Shown: in pieces, positions 1 through 5,957 of the stretch
How positions within the stretch are numbered: the first letter of the stretch is position 1
How the letters are laid out: each line of letters opens with the position of its first letter
IMG/VR virus record: IMGVR_UViG_3300044858_004326
Span: 1 to 21,896 of that record
Strand: one strand, 5' to 3'
Source: a virus
DNA length: 21,896 nt
Program-made: the position numbers and the translations under genes
The notes under the pieces: generated by a model
The model's input: only the letters and a program-made list of their open reading frames with translations
Told to the model about the DNA's origin: nothing
Database searches by the model: none

Positions 1-629
1 TCGGAAAGCATGGCCTCCTGCTGTGCCTTTGTGTACTGCGGAGCAGCAGGCTTTGTGAGAGCCTTGTATTCATCAGAGCCTTTTATTTTCTCCTGAAGGA
101 AATTAGGCATACTCTCGAACTTGGCTTGGTCGAATTCGTTAATGCTGAACTCAAATGTAGGATTCACCTGCGGAGGGCACACCATGCCTTTCGGAATAGG
201 CGTAGCAGAAGCGATTTCGTCAAACACTTTGGAAGGGTCTTTGCGGCCTTGCTTGTGAATGATGTTGAGCAGGCAAGGAACGCCCAGCAGCTTCGTTACA
301 TCAAAGGCAGAGGCTTCCTCGTCTGTGAATGCCTTGCCTCTCCACGATGTCAGGAACGCACGGAGGTTGGCCTTCTCATTCATGGACAGCGTGAACTCCT
401 TGCTGATTACACAGGGCTGCTCTCCCTTCTCAGGATTAAACACCTTCAGTTCTGTGGGCAGTTCGAATGTGATGCGCACCTTGTGCACCACCTTCTTCTG
501 CCCAAGGATTTCCTCTTCACGAGTGCCGAGGTCAATCATGGAGTAACAACGGGCGACATAATTGCCTGCCGGAATGGGGGAATAAGCGACACCATCGCCA
601 TTCCCAGAGCTTTTTGCTATAATAGCCAT
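1..629 (-). CDS. Phage protein, possibly single-strand DNA-binding (3' end cut by window)
   Basis: The frame is open from an ATG at 629 to the window edge (209 codons), so the C-terminus is missing. The protein begins MAIIAKSSGNGDGVAYSPIP and contains PAGNYVARC, then a beta-rich segment (KVRITFELP), then a conserved-looking block LRAFLTSWRGKAFTDEE...LLGVPCLLNI around residues 90-125. From memory this pattern belongs to a phage family found beside replication and recombination genes, usually annotated as hypothetical or as OB-fold ssDNA-binding; that function is inference. The start follows a good promoter (TTTG at 703-700, 21 bp, TACATTTG at 678-671), which gives an mRNA leader of about 35 nt. 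It is the last gene of the leftward block in this window and appears to have its own promoter, suggesting stronger or separate expression. Existence is near certain; the function is weak. Confidence 0.85.
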   Translation of the reverse strand, partial: MAIIAKSSGNGDGVAYSPIPAGNYVARCYSMIDLGTREEEILGQKKVVHKVRITFELPTELKVFNPEKGEQPCVISKEFTLSMNEKANLRAFLTSWRGKAFTDEEASAFDVTKLLGVPCLLNIIHKQGRKDPSKVFDEIASATPIPKGMVCPPQVNPTFEFSINEFDQAKFESMPNFLQEKIKGSDEYKALTKPAAPQYTKAQQEAMLS

Positions 630-670
630 AACTTGTGAAAATAATTGTTAAACATTTTGCTTTGCGGAGG

Positions 671-703
671 CAAATGTAATAACGCCTGTTTGTATTTTCC
701 AAA
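671..703 (-). promoter_or_regulatory. Bacteroidota-type promoter for the leftmost gene
   Basis: On the minus strand TTTG (703-700) is followed after 21 bp by TACATTTG (678-671), matching the -33/-7 pattern TTTG-N(19-21)-TAnnTTTG known for Bacteroides. The start codon lies 41 nt beyond the -7 box. The 5' leader contains AAAGCAAA before an in-frame-closed 12-codon ORF (655-617), a version of the leader seen before other genes of this block. Confidence 0.65.
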
Positions 704-814
704 TATAGAGGATAAATTATTGAAAAACAAACGCATACACACTTGCAAAATGGACAGAATTTCCGGCCTGTCCGTGCCGTAATTAAAGGCCATATTTCCA
801 AGAATTGCCGCCAT

Positions 815-994
815 TTACGGAAATGCTGAAAGTGCCTTTAGTATAATTCCGAGTAGGGAAAACAGCAATGTACCGAAGCCTTCGCCCATTGCCTCAGCAT
901 CTCGCTTCTTGTAGGCTTCGTAAATGTGGCGCAAGGAGGCCGTGAATACGCAAACGAGTATCAGGCAAATGAAGAACTGAGAGCTGTCTTTCAT
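815..994 (-). CDS. Small membrane protein, 59 aa, two predicted TM segments
   Basis: ATG at 994 overlaps the TGA of the preceding gene (ATGA, 994-991). The protein starts MKDSSQFFICLILVCVF. A first hydrophobic segment covers about residues 6-21, a charged loop holds YEAYKKRDAE, and a second hydrophobic segment (TLLFSLLGIILKAL) runs to near the C-terminus. It is the distal member of a five-gene translationally coupled chain starting at 2022. No family is recognised. A two-TM protein this short beside another two-TM protein could be a holin, a superinfection-exclusion factor or an anti-defence membrane protein; the sequence does not decide. Confidence 0.7.
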   Translation of the reverse strand: MKDSSQFFICLILVCVFTASLRHIYEAYKKRDAEAMGEGFGTLLFSLLGIILKALSAFP

Positions 995-1167
995 GCGTAC
1001 ACAAAGGATTGAATACAGAAAATGATACAAGCAAGCAGCCACAGCAGCAAGTAAATGTAGCCCAGGCGGACATAGCCTTTGGCAAAGTTTACATGACTCC
1101 GCCAAATACAGAACAGGCCGGAGATGACACATCCGAGCAGGATGAACAGGTCTAATAGAATATTCAT
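991..1167 (-). CDS. Small membrane protein, 58 aa, two predicted TM segments
   Basis: ATG at 1167 overlaps the stop of the 130-aa gene upstream (ATGA) and its own TGA overlaps the next ATG (ATGA). The N-terminus MNILLDLFILLGCVISGLF is a hydrophobic helix at about residues 3-21. A short basic loop (WRSHVNFAKGYVR) follows, then a second helix, YIYLLLWLLACIIFCI (37-52). The frame is hidden behind a longer out-of-phase ORF, but the coupled start and stop and the membrane-protein composition support it. Function is unknown; it is likely co-translated with, and perhaps partner of, the adjacent 59-aa protein. Confidence 0.7.
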   Translation of the reverse strand: MNILLDLFILLGCVISGLFCIWRSHVNFAKGYVRLGYIYLLLWLLACIIFCIQSFVYA

Positions 1168-1556
1168 TGTCTTGAAAGGAAATTGTCAGTGTCTCGTTGC
1201 GTTTCTTCCCTATCGTCTGTGTCTTCCCAAATCTTGTGTTGACATTCCTGAACGGCTTCAATAAGCGTTTCATGCCGTGCCCATTTGCCTTCGTGGCGTT
1301 CGTATGTGTCAAAGTCGGGAATTGTGAGGTAGAGATAGGTTCCCCACACAAGCCATCCGAAGCCCTCCACTTCGTGATAGGAATATGCGCTGTGGCATAG
1401 CCCCGTCCATTCGGACGGAGCGTTCCCCATGTAGAGCCTTATTGTGTCAAAGAACTCTTGTGCCGAGGGAGCCTCCCCATTCAGGGGCGTTTCCATTAGG
1501 CTGTCGTCTCCTGCCAGAAGAAACAGCCTCATTGCTTCTTTCCATTCTGTATTCAT
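1164..1556 (-). CDS. Hypothetical protein, 130 aa, Trp/Tyr-rich and acidic
   Basis: ATG at 1556 overlaps the previous stop as ATGA and the TGA overlaps the following start the same way. The soluble protein begins MNTEWKEAMRLFLLAGDD and contains an aromatic centre (FGWLVWGTYLYLTIPDFDTY) and an acidic, helical C-terminus (EDTDDREETQRDTDNFL). No membrane segment or catalytic motif is visible and I do not recognise the family. Its position inside a chain of coupled genes indicates expression in fixed proportion with its neighbours. Confidence 0.8.
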   Translation of the reverse strand: MNTEWKEAMRLFLLAGDDSLMETPLNGEAPSAQEFFDTIRLYMGNAPSEWTGLCHSAYSYHEVEGFGWLVWGTYLYLTIPDFDTYERHEGKWARHETLIEAVQECQHKIWEDTDDREETQRDTDNFLSRQ

Positions 1557-1750
1557 GGGCGTGTGTGGTTTGCGTATTCCTTAGCCCGTTTAATGATTTC
1601 CCGCACTTGCTCATAGGCGGTGGTGGCTTTGCCTCTCAGGCGCTCATTGAGCCATTCTGCTTGCGTTAAAAACTCTTGGCCGTGTGTGGGCTTCCCTTGC
1701 TTCCTGCATAGCTCCTGTATGGCTTGGAGGCGTTGTGTTGCTGTTGTCAT
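1553..1750 (-). CDS. Hypothetical helical protein, 65 aa
   Basis: The start was set at 1750 (MTTATQRLQAIQEL) rather than an upstream ATG at 1789 because 1750-1747 forms an ATGA overlap with the stop of the 91-aa gene, the rule followed by its neighbours. The product is basic and almost entirely helical in appearance (EWLNERLRGKATTAYEQVRE), which would suit a small nucleic-acid- or protein-binding helical hairpin. No motif is recognised. Confidence 0.75.
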   Translation of the reverse strand: MTTATQRLQAIQELCRKQGKPTHGQEFLTQAEWLNERLRGKATTAYEQVREIIKRAKEYANHTRP

Positions 1751-2022
1751 ATTGTTACGCTTAACATTGTGTAATGTTTGTGCAGCCATATTTCAGCAGC
1801 CCCTTCGGCTTTTATTGTTAGCCTGTCGTTGGCTTCGCTCACAGATATTTCCTTTCCGTTGGGAATGATGGAAATGCGGGCGTGTTTGATTTCAATTGAA
1901 AGCACAGGAATAAACGAGGTGTTTTCGTATGCTTCAATCAGCAGGATGCCGTAGCGCTCCCGATAGGCTTCGGGAATCTTGTCATAAGCCTCCCGAAAAT
2001 AGGTGTTTACATTATTATTCAT
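1747..2022 (-). CDS. Hypothetical protein, 91 aa
   Basis: It starts at 2022 behind the shared leader (ACAACAAAGCAAA before ATG) and heads the ATGA-coupled chain that runs to 815. The N-terminus is asparagine-rich (MNNNVNTYFREAYDKIPEAYRERYG), followed by beta-strand-like alternation (LSIEIKHARISIIPNGKEISV). No family is recognised. It is presumably translated independently, with the four genes behind it coupled to it. Confidence 0.8.
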   Translation of the reverse strand: MNNNVNTYFREAYDKIPEAYRERYGILLIEAYENTSFIPVLSIEIKHARISIIPNGKEISVSEANDRLTIKAEGAAEIWLHKHYTMLSVTI

Positions 2023-2035
2023 TTTGCTTTGTTGT

Positions 2036-2368
2036 TCAGAACGCTGTTCCCCGTTTTGTTTTAATTGTAAATAATGGTTCAGAAGAAAACGAGGCGTAGG
2101 CGTTCATCAATTCTAACGCCCTATGGCCTGCGTGTAGTTCTATTTTAATGTCTCCCACATAAATCAAGGGAGCGTTCGTTCTGCACGGAATGCCGTGTGC
2201 TGTGGCGATGTCGTGAAGCATCAATACAGCGTCTATTTTCCGAGGGAACACTTGTATGCCAAACAGAAGGCCGGAGGGCATAGCGTGAGGCGTGAAGCCA
2301 AGGGAGGCAATGTCTTCCTCCCTGTGTGGCTTGCTTGTTCGTTGTCTGATTAACAGAATGGCTTTCAT
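2036..2368 (-). CDS. Hypothetical protein, 110 aa
   Basis: ATG at 2368 overlaps the stop of the 90-aa gene as ATGA. The protein begins MKAILLIRQRTSKPHREEDI and has alternating hydrophobic stretches typical of a small alpha/beta fold, including ALELMNAYASF and a basic tail KTKRGTAF. No motif or known family is recognised. It ends 14 bp before the start of the next gene, a gap filled by the shared A-rich leader. Confidence 0.8.
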   Translation of the reverse strand: MKAILLIRQRTSKPHREEDIASLGFTPHAMPSGLLFGIQVFPRKIDAVLMLHDIATAHGIPCRTNAPLIYVGDIKIELHAGHRALELMNAYASFSSEPLFTIKTKRGTAF

Positions 2369-2637
2369 TTCCGTATTGTTAGGGGCTTAAACATTTCGCC
2401 AAGCGTTCCGAAAATGTCATCGAGAGCGGGAGGCATTTCTTCTGAGGCGTTCTTTGCGTTCAGGTCAATGCTGTGAATGGTTTTGTTTCCGTTGTCGTAA
2501 AAGACATCCACATCTTCTATCTGCATCCGGTCTCCATTCACGAATATGCTTATAGGAATGTCGAGGCTGCCGTGTTCCTGATGTAGCTGCAAGAGTTGTT
2601 CAAATAGTCCCTGAGCGTTGATAAATTGCTTTGTCAT
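2365..2637 (-). CDS. Hypothetical acidic protein, 90 aa
   Basis: The start at 2637 follows a short A-rich leader (AATCAATAACGAAC). The protein has a helical N-terminus (FINAQGLFEQLLQLHQEHG), a beta-rich middle (DIPISIFVNGDRMQIEDVDVFYD) and an acidic C-terminal helix (PPALDDIFGTLGEMF). It looks like a compact alpha-beta-alpha protein. No family is recognised. It is coupled by ATGA to the 110-aa gene downstream, so the two may act together. Confidence 0.8.
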   Translation of the reverse strand: MTKQFINAQGLFEQLLQLHQEHGSLDIPISIFVNGDRMQIEDVDVFYDNGNKTIHSIDLNAKNASEEMPPALDDIFGTLGEMFKPLTIRK

Positions 2638-2642
2638 GTTCG

Positions 2643-2852
2643 TTATTGATTAGATTTGTACATCTGATAGATTTCTTCGACTGACTCTTTCACGGTGCAG
2701 CTTGTAACCATTGCGGCTCTACTTTCAATAGTAGTTCCAAGGTAGCCCTCTTCTACATTGATAATACTTTCAACGCCAATCAGTATCGGCTTTTCCATTA
2801 GCCTTCCTTCTTTGTCTTTCCAAACCTTTGATAATTTTAATAGTTTTTCCAT
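2643..2852 (-). CDS. Hypothetical protein, 69 aa
   Basis: The frame extends up to an ATG at 2885, but the start at 2852 is preferred because it sits immediately behind the shared leader (TTTAAACAATTAAGCAAA) and does not run into the previous gene. The product begins MEKLLKLSKVWKDKEG and contains KPILIGVESIINVEEGYLG, a likely beta hairpin, then a short C-terminal helix. No motif is recognised. Confidence 0.75.
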   Translation of the reverse strand: MEKLLKLSKVWKDKEGRLMEKPILIGVESIINVEEGYLGTTIESRAAMVTSCTVKESVEEIYQMYKSNQ

Positions 2853-2865
2853 TTTGCTTAATTGT

Positions 2866-3096
2866 TTAAATTGCTCCTGAATCAATCATTCCTCCGTTGG
2901 CTTCGTAAAGCTCCCAAACGTCGGGAACATCCTCGACACTATCTAAAAGGACTTCGCCTGATAGCATCATTTGCTGTTCGTTTTCGACAAACTTCTTAGC
3001 TTGTTCGTTTGCTTGTTCTTCTGTGTCGGCCTGAATTGTGAACTCCGTTCTTCTCCATGCCATTACTTTTTCGTCAATAAAAAATCTGTATTCCAT
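2866..3096 (-). CDS. Hypothetical acidic protein, 76 aa
   Basis: The start at 3096 (MEYRFFIDEKVMAWRRTEF) is chosen over an ATG at 3153 because of the leader TTTAAACAACAAAGCAAA directly before it. The pattern is strand-strand-helix: FTIQADTEEQANEQAKKFVE suggests a small fold with a long helix, followed by an acidic tail. The TAA stop forms part of the leader of the next gene. Function is unknown. Confidence 0.78.
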   Translation of the reverse strand: MEYRFFIDEKVMAWRRTEFTIQADTEEQANEQAKKFVENEQQMMLSGEVLLDSVEDVPDVWELYEANGGMIDSGAI

Positions 3097-3116
3097 TTTG
3101 CTTTGTTGTTTAAAAG

Positions 3117-3344
3117 TTAATATAAATTGTTTTTCCGTTTGCATTCGTTCCACAGCGTTTGCAGGGCTGCCTTCTGTGTGTACAGCTTGCCTCTGCTATC
3201 TTCGTCCATGTGCCTATCGTAGGCTAATGAATCGCTGCTGATGCAGCTATATTGTTTGCCCCTGTAACGAATGGTTACTTTGTAGTGCCCGTAGCTTGTA
3301 GTGGTGCGGACATTGATGCGTTCTAAAAATTGTTGCGTTGTCAT
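3117..3344 (-). CDS. Hypothetical basic protein, 75 aa
   Basis: It starts at 3344 behind TTTAAACAATAACGAAA. The protein is basic: MTTQQFLERINVRTTTSYG, then YKVTIRYRGKQYSCISSDS, and a lysine/arginine-rich C-terminus (LWNECKRKNNLY). The YKVTIRYRGKQYSC segment reads as a beta hairpin, consistent with a small nucleic-acid-binding protein, but no family is recognised. Confidence 0.78.
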   Translation of the reverse strand: MTTQQFLERINVRTTTSYGHYKVTIRYRGKQYSCISSDSLAYDRHMDEDSRGKLYTQKAALQTLWNECKRKNNLY

Positions 3345-3364
3345 TTTCGTTATTGTTTAAATTA

Positions 3365-3676
3365 TTACTGGTGGCTAATTTCAAGAACCTTTCGGAATTC
3401 CTCGTTGCAGTCCTGACATTCAAAATGAGCATACAAATCCTCATCGTATTGTCCGTACATCTCAAGGTCTTTGCCATAAGCCAAGGGCTCGTAGTCGGTC
3501 ATGCCGCACTTAGTGCTTTCGCAGTGCGGGCATTTAATGGGCTCACTCATGGCCTTTGCTTTAAGCAATAGTTCACTGAGCATTTTTAGTTCCTGTTTGG
3601 ATACATTATCTGAATGCTCTGCTGCTGTCATGATAGCAATGTATGCATGACTGAAATCAATTTGTGCGTTTTTCAT
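3365..3676 (-). CDS. Zinc-ribbon-like protein, 103 aa
   Basis: The N-terminal half is helical (AYIAIMTAAEHSDNVSKQEL, then MLSELLLKAKAM). The C-terminal half holds two paired cysteine knuckles, CPHC at about residues 49-52 and CQDC at about 87-90, with an additional Cys (STKCG). CPxC spaced from CxxC is the usual arrangement of a zinc ribbon, so this is probably a metal-stabilised nucleic-acid- or protein-binding module. It starts at 3676 behind TTTAAACAGAAAGCAAA. The exact role is not evident; a transcription-associated small phage protein is possible. Confidence 0.82.
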   Translation of the reverse strand: MKNAQIDFSHAYIAIMTAAEHSDNVSKQELKMLSELLLKAKAMSEPIKCPHCESTKCGMTDYEPLAYGKDLEMYGQYDEDLYAHFECQDCNEEFRKVLEISHQ

Positions 3677-3749
3677 TTTGCTTTCTGTTTAAATGTTTGC
3701 GAAATAATTGTTTGAAAATGTTTTGCTAAATTGGTTTGTGATGGGCGGC
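3677..3749 (-). other. Gap with a degenerate copy of the leader region
   Basis: On the minus strand this 73-nt gap contains AGCAAAACATTTTCAAAC followed by AATTATTTCGC and then the leader of the zinc-ribbon gene. It resembles the 5' leader of the leftmost gene (AGCAAAATGTTTAAC, then AATTATTTTCAC), so the leader unit seems to have been copied between sites. No TAnnTTTG box is seen. Confidence 0.4.
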
Positions 3750-3905
3750 CTAATTGCTACACAGGCGGCCTGATAGCTCCTTAGCGGCCATTCCGGCAAG
3801 GTAGTGGCCTGATAGTACAAGGGAAATGAGGCGTTGCCTGTTTGCGGCCTTTAAGTCAATGAGGCTTATAAGCCCTGCTGAATTGAGAATGTTTTTTGCT
3901 TTCAT
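3750..3905 (-). CDS. Hypothetical basic protein, 51 aa
   Basis: An ATG at 3905 opens a 51-codon frame ending in TAG at 3752-3750: MKAKNILNSAGLISLIDL followed by KAANRQRLISLVLSG and a short tail ending RLCSN. It fills what would otherwise be a 240-bp hole in a tightly packed operon. It is preceded by the same kind of A-rich leader (TTAAACCAACAACACT), 12 bp after the stop of the 84-aa gene. It has two amphipathic helices and no recognised family. The short length makes this less certain than its neighbours. Confidence 0.62.
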   Translation of the reverse strand: MKAKNILNSAGLISLIDLKAANRQRLISLVLSGHYLAGMAAKELSGRLCSN

Positions 3906-3917
3906 AGTGTTGTTGGT

Positions 3918-4172
3918 TTAATTGTTGCACAATAATTTTACAGCAACCTCAATTCCATTTGGATTTGCTCCGGCATACAGCATGGCAAGTGCCAATAACT
4001 TGATTTTAGCAGGCTCTTTTGCGCTCCCTAAAATCTCCATGTATTCTCCGTAATAGTCTTTTGTTGTTGGAATCCCTGCATGAATGCTGTCCAATGCGGG
4101 CTGAAGCGTTACGGATATTTGCTCAATGGCATTTAATGATTGAGCCGATAAATTTTGAAATGCTTTGTTCAT
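3918..4172 (-). CDS. Hypothetical helical protein, 84 aa
   Basis: It starts at 4172 after CAACAAACAAATAATAAC. The sequence is mostly helical: AFQNLSAQSLNAIEQISVTL, then a Gly/Tyr-containing loop (TKDYYGEYMEI) and a hydrophobic C-terminal helix (IKLLALAMLYAG). No transmembrane segment is long enough to be convincing. No family is recognised. Confidence 0.78.
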   Translation of the reverse strand: MNKAFQNLSAQSLNAIEQISVTLQPALDSIHAGIPTTKDYYGEYMEILGSAKEPAKIKLLALAMLYAGANPNGIEVAVKLLCNN

Positions 4173-4176
4173 GTTA

Positions 4177-4464
4177 TTATTTGTTTGTTGGTGTAAGATA
4201 GACGGAAATTGTGTTGTAAATGCCGTGGTCGGCGTGGTAATTCATCACCATTGATGCCAGCATTTCAGGGCTTTCGTTTTCGAAGCCGTCAATAGCTTCC
4301 TCAATGTCGTCAATGCCGCATTCCTTGCGGAAATGTTCGGCTGAACGCCTTATTTCTTGCCTGTCCTTTTCCGTTATTATTTCAGGGCTGCAGTAGTCCA
4401 CCTGAACGGAATAGTTCTTTAAGTCTTTCACAATGGAAAGCACATTTTCTGCTGTTGTTTTCAT
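4177..4464 (-). CDS. Hypothetical acidic protein, 95 aa
   Basis: It starts at 4464 behind TTTAAACACAAAGCAAA. The protein is acidic and helical in its second half (EHFRKECGIDDIEEAIDGFE, then PEMLASMVMNYH) and ends in a strand (TISVYLTP). Strong negative charge in a small early-type phage protein would fit a DNA mimic or protein inhibitor, but nothing specific supports that. No family is recognised. Confidence 0.8.
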   Translation of the reverse strand: MKTTAENVLSIVKDLKNYSVQVDYCSPEIITEKDRQEIRRSAEHFRKECGIDDIEEAIDGFENESPEMLASMVMNYHADHGIYNTISVYLTPTNK

Positions 4465-4476
4465 TTTGCTTTGTGT

Positions 4477-4755
4477 TTAAATTGTTTCTGTTTCTGATAG
4501 CATGGCAAAATACACCCTGCCTTCGTGTAGTTCTGACTTTTCGCATACCAACCGGATTCCGAATTTTTCCACTATTACTTGACTTGCAGAAAAAGAAGAA
4601 TGCCATCCGTGTTGTGTCATACTGAATTCATGGCAATCAGGGAAAGCAAGGCGTACAATTTCGCCTAAAACCCTTTGTGCTTTTGATTGCTTCTTTTTAG
4701 ACCAATATCCAACGGTTGATTTTATTGGCCAATTTCCGATACTTTGAATTTTCAT
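4477..4755 (-). CDS. Hypothetical basic protein, 92 aa
   Basis: It starts at 4755 behind TTAAACAGCAAAACAAC. The N-terminus is basic (GYWSKKKQSKAQRVLGEIVR) and is followed by an alternating His/aromatic-rich segment (CHEFSMTQHGWHSSFSASQV) and two strands (IRLVCEKSEL, RVYFAMLSE). It could be a small alpha/beta protein. No catalytic motif is recognised. Confidence 0.78.
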   Translation of the reverse strand: MKIQSIGNWPIKSTVGYWSKKKQSKAQRVLGEIVRLAFPDCHEFSMTQHGWHSSFSASQVIVEKFGIRLVCEKSELHEGRVYFAMLSETETI

Positions 4756-4768
4756 GTTGTTTTGCTGT

Positions 4769-4984
4769 TTAATTTTTTGTGCTTATTATTTCCATTTTCT
4801 CAGACGGCTTTGAGAATGTGAATACCTCTGAAGTGGGTATAATGTTGCCCTTGCGTCTATCATCGGCAAGCTGAACCTGCCACATTCCCTTTTTGTTTTC
4901 GTATGCATCAGAACCACAAGTCCACTTGCTTTGTGCATAAAAAAATGTGTCTCCCTTTTTTAAAAATTGCGCTTGTTTTTTCAT
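4769..4984 (-). CDS. Hypothetical protein, 71 aa
   Basis: The frame is open from 5062, but the start is set at 4984 (MKKQAQFLKKGDTFFYAQSK), directly behind GGAAACGAAA. The upstream part would cross a large hairpin and lacks a leader. GDTFFYAQSKWTCG and the later GNIIPTSEVFTF suggest a small beta-barrel (SH3- or OB-like). Function is unknown. Confidence 0.75.
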   Translation of the reverse strand: MKKQAQFLKKGDTFFYAQSKWTCGSDAYENKKGMWQVQLADDRRKGNIIPTSEVFTFSKPSEKMEIISTKN

Positions 4985-5026
4985 TTTCGTTTCCGTTCGG
5001 CACACCCGTTCCCGTGTTTTAGTTGG

Positions 5027-5073
5027 AGGCCGGAGGAATTTATGACAATTCCCAAAGTGCATATTTCCGGCCT
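5027..5073 (-). promoter_or_regulatory. Large intergenic hairpin between two leftward genes
   Basis: AGGCCGGA (5073-5066 on the minus strand) pairs with TCCGGCCT (5034-5027), and inside it GGAATT (5053-5048) pairs with AATTCC directly next to the outer 3' arm, leaving a 13-nt one-sided bulge. It lies about 40 nt upstream of the 71-aa gene and about 13 nt after the stop of the 63-aa gene. There is no T-run after it, so it is more likely an RNA-processing, stability or translation element than a terminator. Confidence 0.45.
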
Positions 5074-5085
5074 TGTGGGTGATGG

Positions 5086-5277
5086 TTAGGCGTAGTATTC
5101 CGGCCTATCAAATTGTTTGTAAAAAACTACCATGCTTCTATTGGAATCTGGAAAGGATTGAACTATTCTTTTCGCCTCTTCCAATGTCAGCCCTTTTTCT
5201 AAAATTTGATGCCTACGCGAAACCCTGAAGATTTTAACTACTTTGTAAGGCCCGAAATACTCTTTTTGCTTTTCCAT
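5086..5277 (-). CDS. Hypothetical protein, 63 aa
   Basis: It starts at 5277 behind AACAATTAAACATTACAGAC. The sequence YFGPYKVVKIFRVSRRHQIL, then LTLEEAKRIVQSFPDSNRSM and VVFYKQF, gives a strand-helix-strand pattern. I recall similar short proteins with LTLEEAQRIV...SNxSMVVYYKQ in Bacteroidota genomes and mobile elements, where they remain of unknown function. This recollection supports the host group and the reality of the gene, not a role. Confidence 0.8.
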   Translation of the reverse strand: MEKQKEYFGPYKVVKIFRVSRRHQILEKGLTLEEAKRIVQSFPDSNRSMVVFYKQFDRPEYYA

Positions 5278-5295
5278 GTCTGTAATGTTTAATTG

Positions 5296-5526
5296 TTAAT
5301 AGAAAAATTCTTGTTTCAATTGTGAGCCCTCAAAGAAGGACAAAAGGTCTTTTCTGCTCACTTTTTGCGCCTTGTTGTTCCAAAAGTGATAAATTTTGAA
5401 ATAGCCCTCCCTGCATCCAAATTCCTTAATTACTTGATTGAGGTCTGTAATGTTGCAGAACGCTTGTTGGCCTAAACTGGTTACCACTTGATAAACCCGT
5501 AGGTTGTTGTCGATTTGTGTTTTCAT
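5296..5526 (-). CDS. Hypothetical protein, 76 aa; first gene of the leftward block
   Basis: The longest frame begins at 5622, but the first 32 codons cross what looks like promoter sequence. The start at 5526 (MKTQIDNNLRVYQVVTSLG) follows an A-rich leader. The product has a strand-rich N-terminus and FKIYHFWNNKAQKVSRKDLL. It is the first gene of the 19-gene leftward unit, transcribed away from the repeat-rich region, and so is probably made early. No family is recognised. Confidence 0.75.
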   Translation of the reverse strand: MKTQIDNNLRVYQVVTSLGQQAFCNITDLNQVIKEFGCREGYFKIYHFWNNKAQKVSRKDLLSFFEGSQLKQEFFY

Positions 5527-5549
5527 ATTTTTTTTCGTTTTTGTTTCTG

Positions 5550-5557
5550 CAAATGTG
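5550..5557 (-). promoter_or_regulatory. Candidate -7 box for the leftward block (weak)
   Basis: On the minus strand CACATTTG is followed by CAGAAACAAAAACG and an ATG 24 nt later. It differs from TAnnTTTG only at the first base, but no TTG is found at the expected -33 distance. It is placed correctly to drive the whole leftward operon, for which no better promoter was seen near 5526. Confidence 0.4.
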
Positions 5558-5679
5558 AAATAAATAATTGGAACGGAAAGCCTGTTTTCGACGAACGGAA
5601 ATAAAATCGGGATGAACGGCAAAAAATAAGGGACAAGCGGTAACGAAATTCTGTTTTCTTTCGTGCGTGCGTATGAGCG

Positions 5680-5731
5680 AAAAGGAAGGAAGGAAGGAAA
5701 GCGGGAAAGGAAGGAAGGGGAAGAAGGAAGG
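5680..5731 (+). repeat. Homopurine tract of GGAA repeats
   Basis: The top strand is purine over 52 bp with one interruption (C at 5702), built from tandem GGAA/GGAAA units. Such polypurine-polypyrimidine mirror-like tracts can form triplex (H-DNA) and can stall polymerases. It ends in GGCC, where the sequence flips to pyrimidine-rich repeats. Confidence 0.8.
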
Positions 5732-5757
5732 CCGTCCCTTTCCGTTCCGCCTTAATG

Positions 5758-5842
5758 GCTTTTCCGTTTCCGTCCTTCCGGCCTTCTGTTTCGTTTCCGT
5801 TTCCGTCCTGTTCCTTCCGGCTTTCAGCCGTCCTTCCGGAAG
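5758..5842. repeat. TTTCCGT/TTCCGG repeat cluster with palindrome
   Basis: Repeated TTTCCGTTTCCGTCC-like units occur around 5760-5776 and 5790-5808. They are followed by a small hairpin (CGGC TTTCA GCCG) and the perfect 12-bp palindrome CCTTCCGGAAGG (5831-5842), with TTTTT shortly after. The reverse complement of the unit (GGAAACGAA, GGAACGAA) recurs at 5872-5955, so the two halves of the region are loosely inverted copies. Confidence 0.65.
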
Positions 5843-5871
5843 GCGTTTTTAGTTTCCTCCCTTGTCAGCAC

Positions 5872-5955
5872 AGGAACGAACAGGAACGAACACAAGGCCA
5901 CAAGGAACGAAACAGAGGGACGGGGCTTAGGGGAAACGAATTGGGAACGAAACGG
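5872..5955 (+). repeat. GGAACGAA repeat cluster
   Basis: GGAACGAA-type units occur at about 5872, 5882, 5902, 5932 (as GGAAACGAA) and 5944, some separated by 10 bp. Regular short repeats of this kind can be binding sites for an initiator or regulator; the neighbouring RepL-like protein would be an obvious candidate ligand (inference). Confidence 0.6.
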
Positions 5956-5957
5956 AA

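Noticed and set aside
126-638. Rightward ORF of 170 codons
   Set aside because: It is antisense to the partial leftward gene, whose protein is clearly more phage-like and which has a promoter.
617-814. Leftward ORF of 65 codons starting right after the 59-aa membrane gene
   Set aside because: It overlaps the promoter and the start of the leftmost gene, and its translation has no convincing domain character.
815-1351. 178-codon leftward ORF
   Set aside because: Its N-terminal part is out of frame with the 130-aa gene; only the section from 994 is accepted, because of the ATGA overlap.
2022-5526. CRISPR array suggested by the repeated leaders
   Set aside because: The repeats are short, degenerate and always tied to gene starts, with coding sequence between them.
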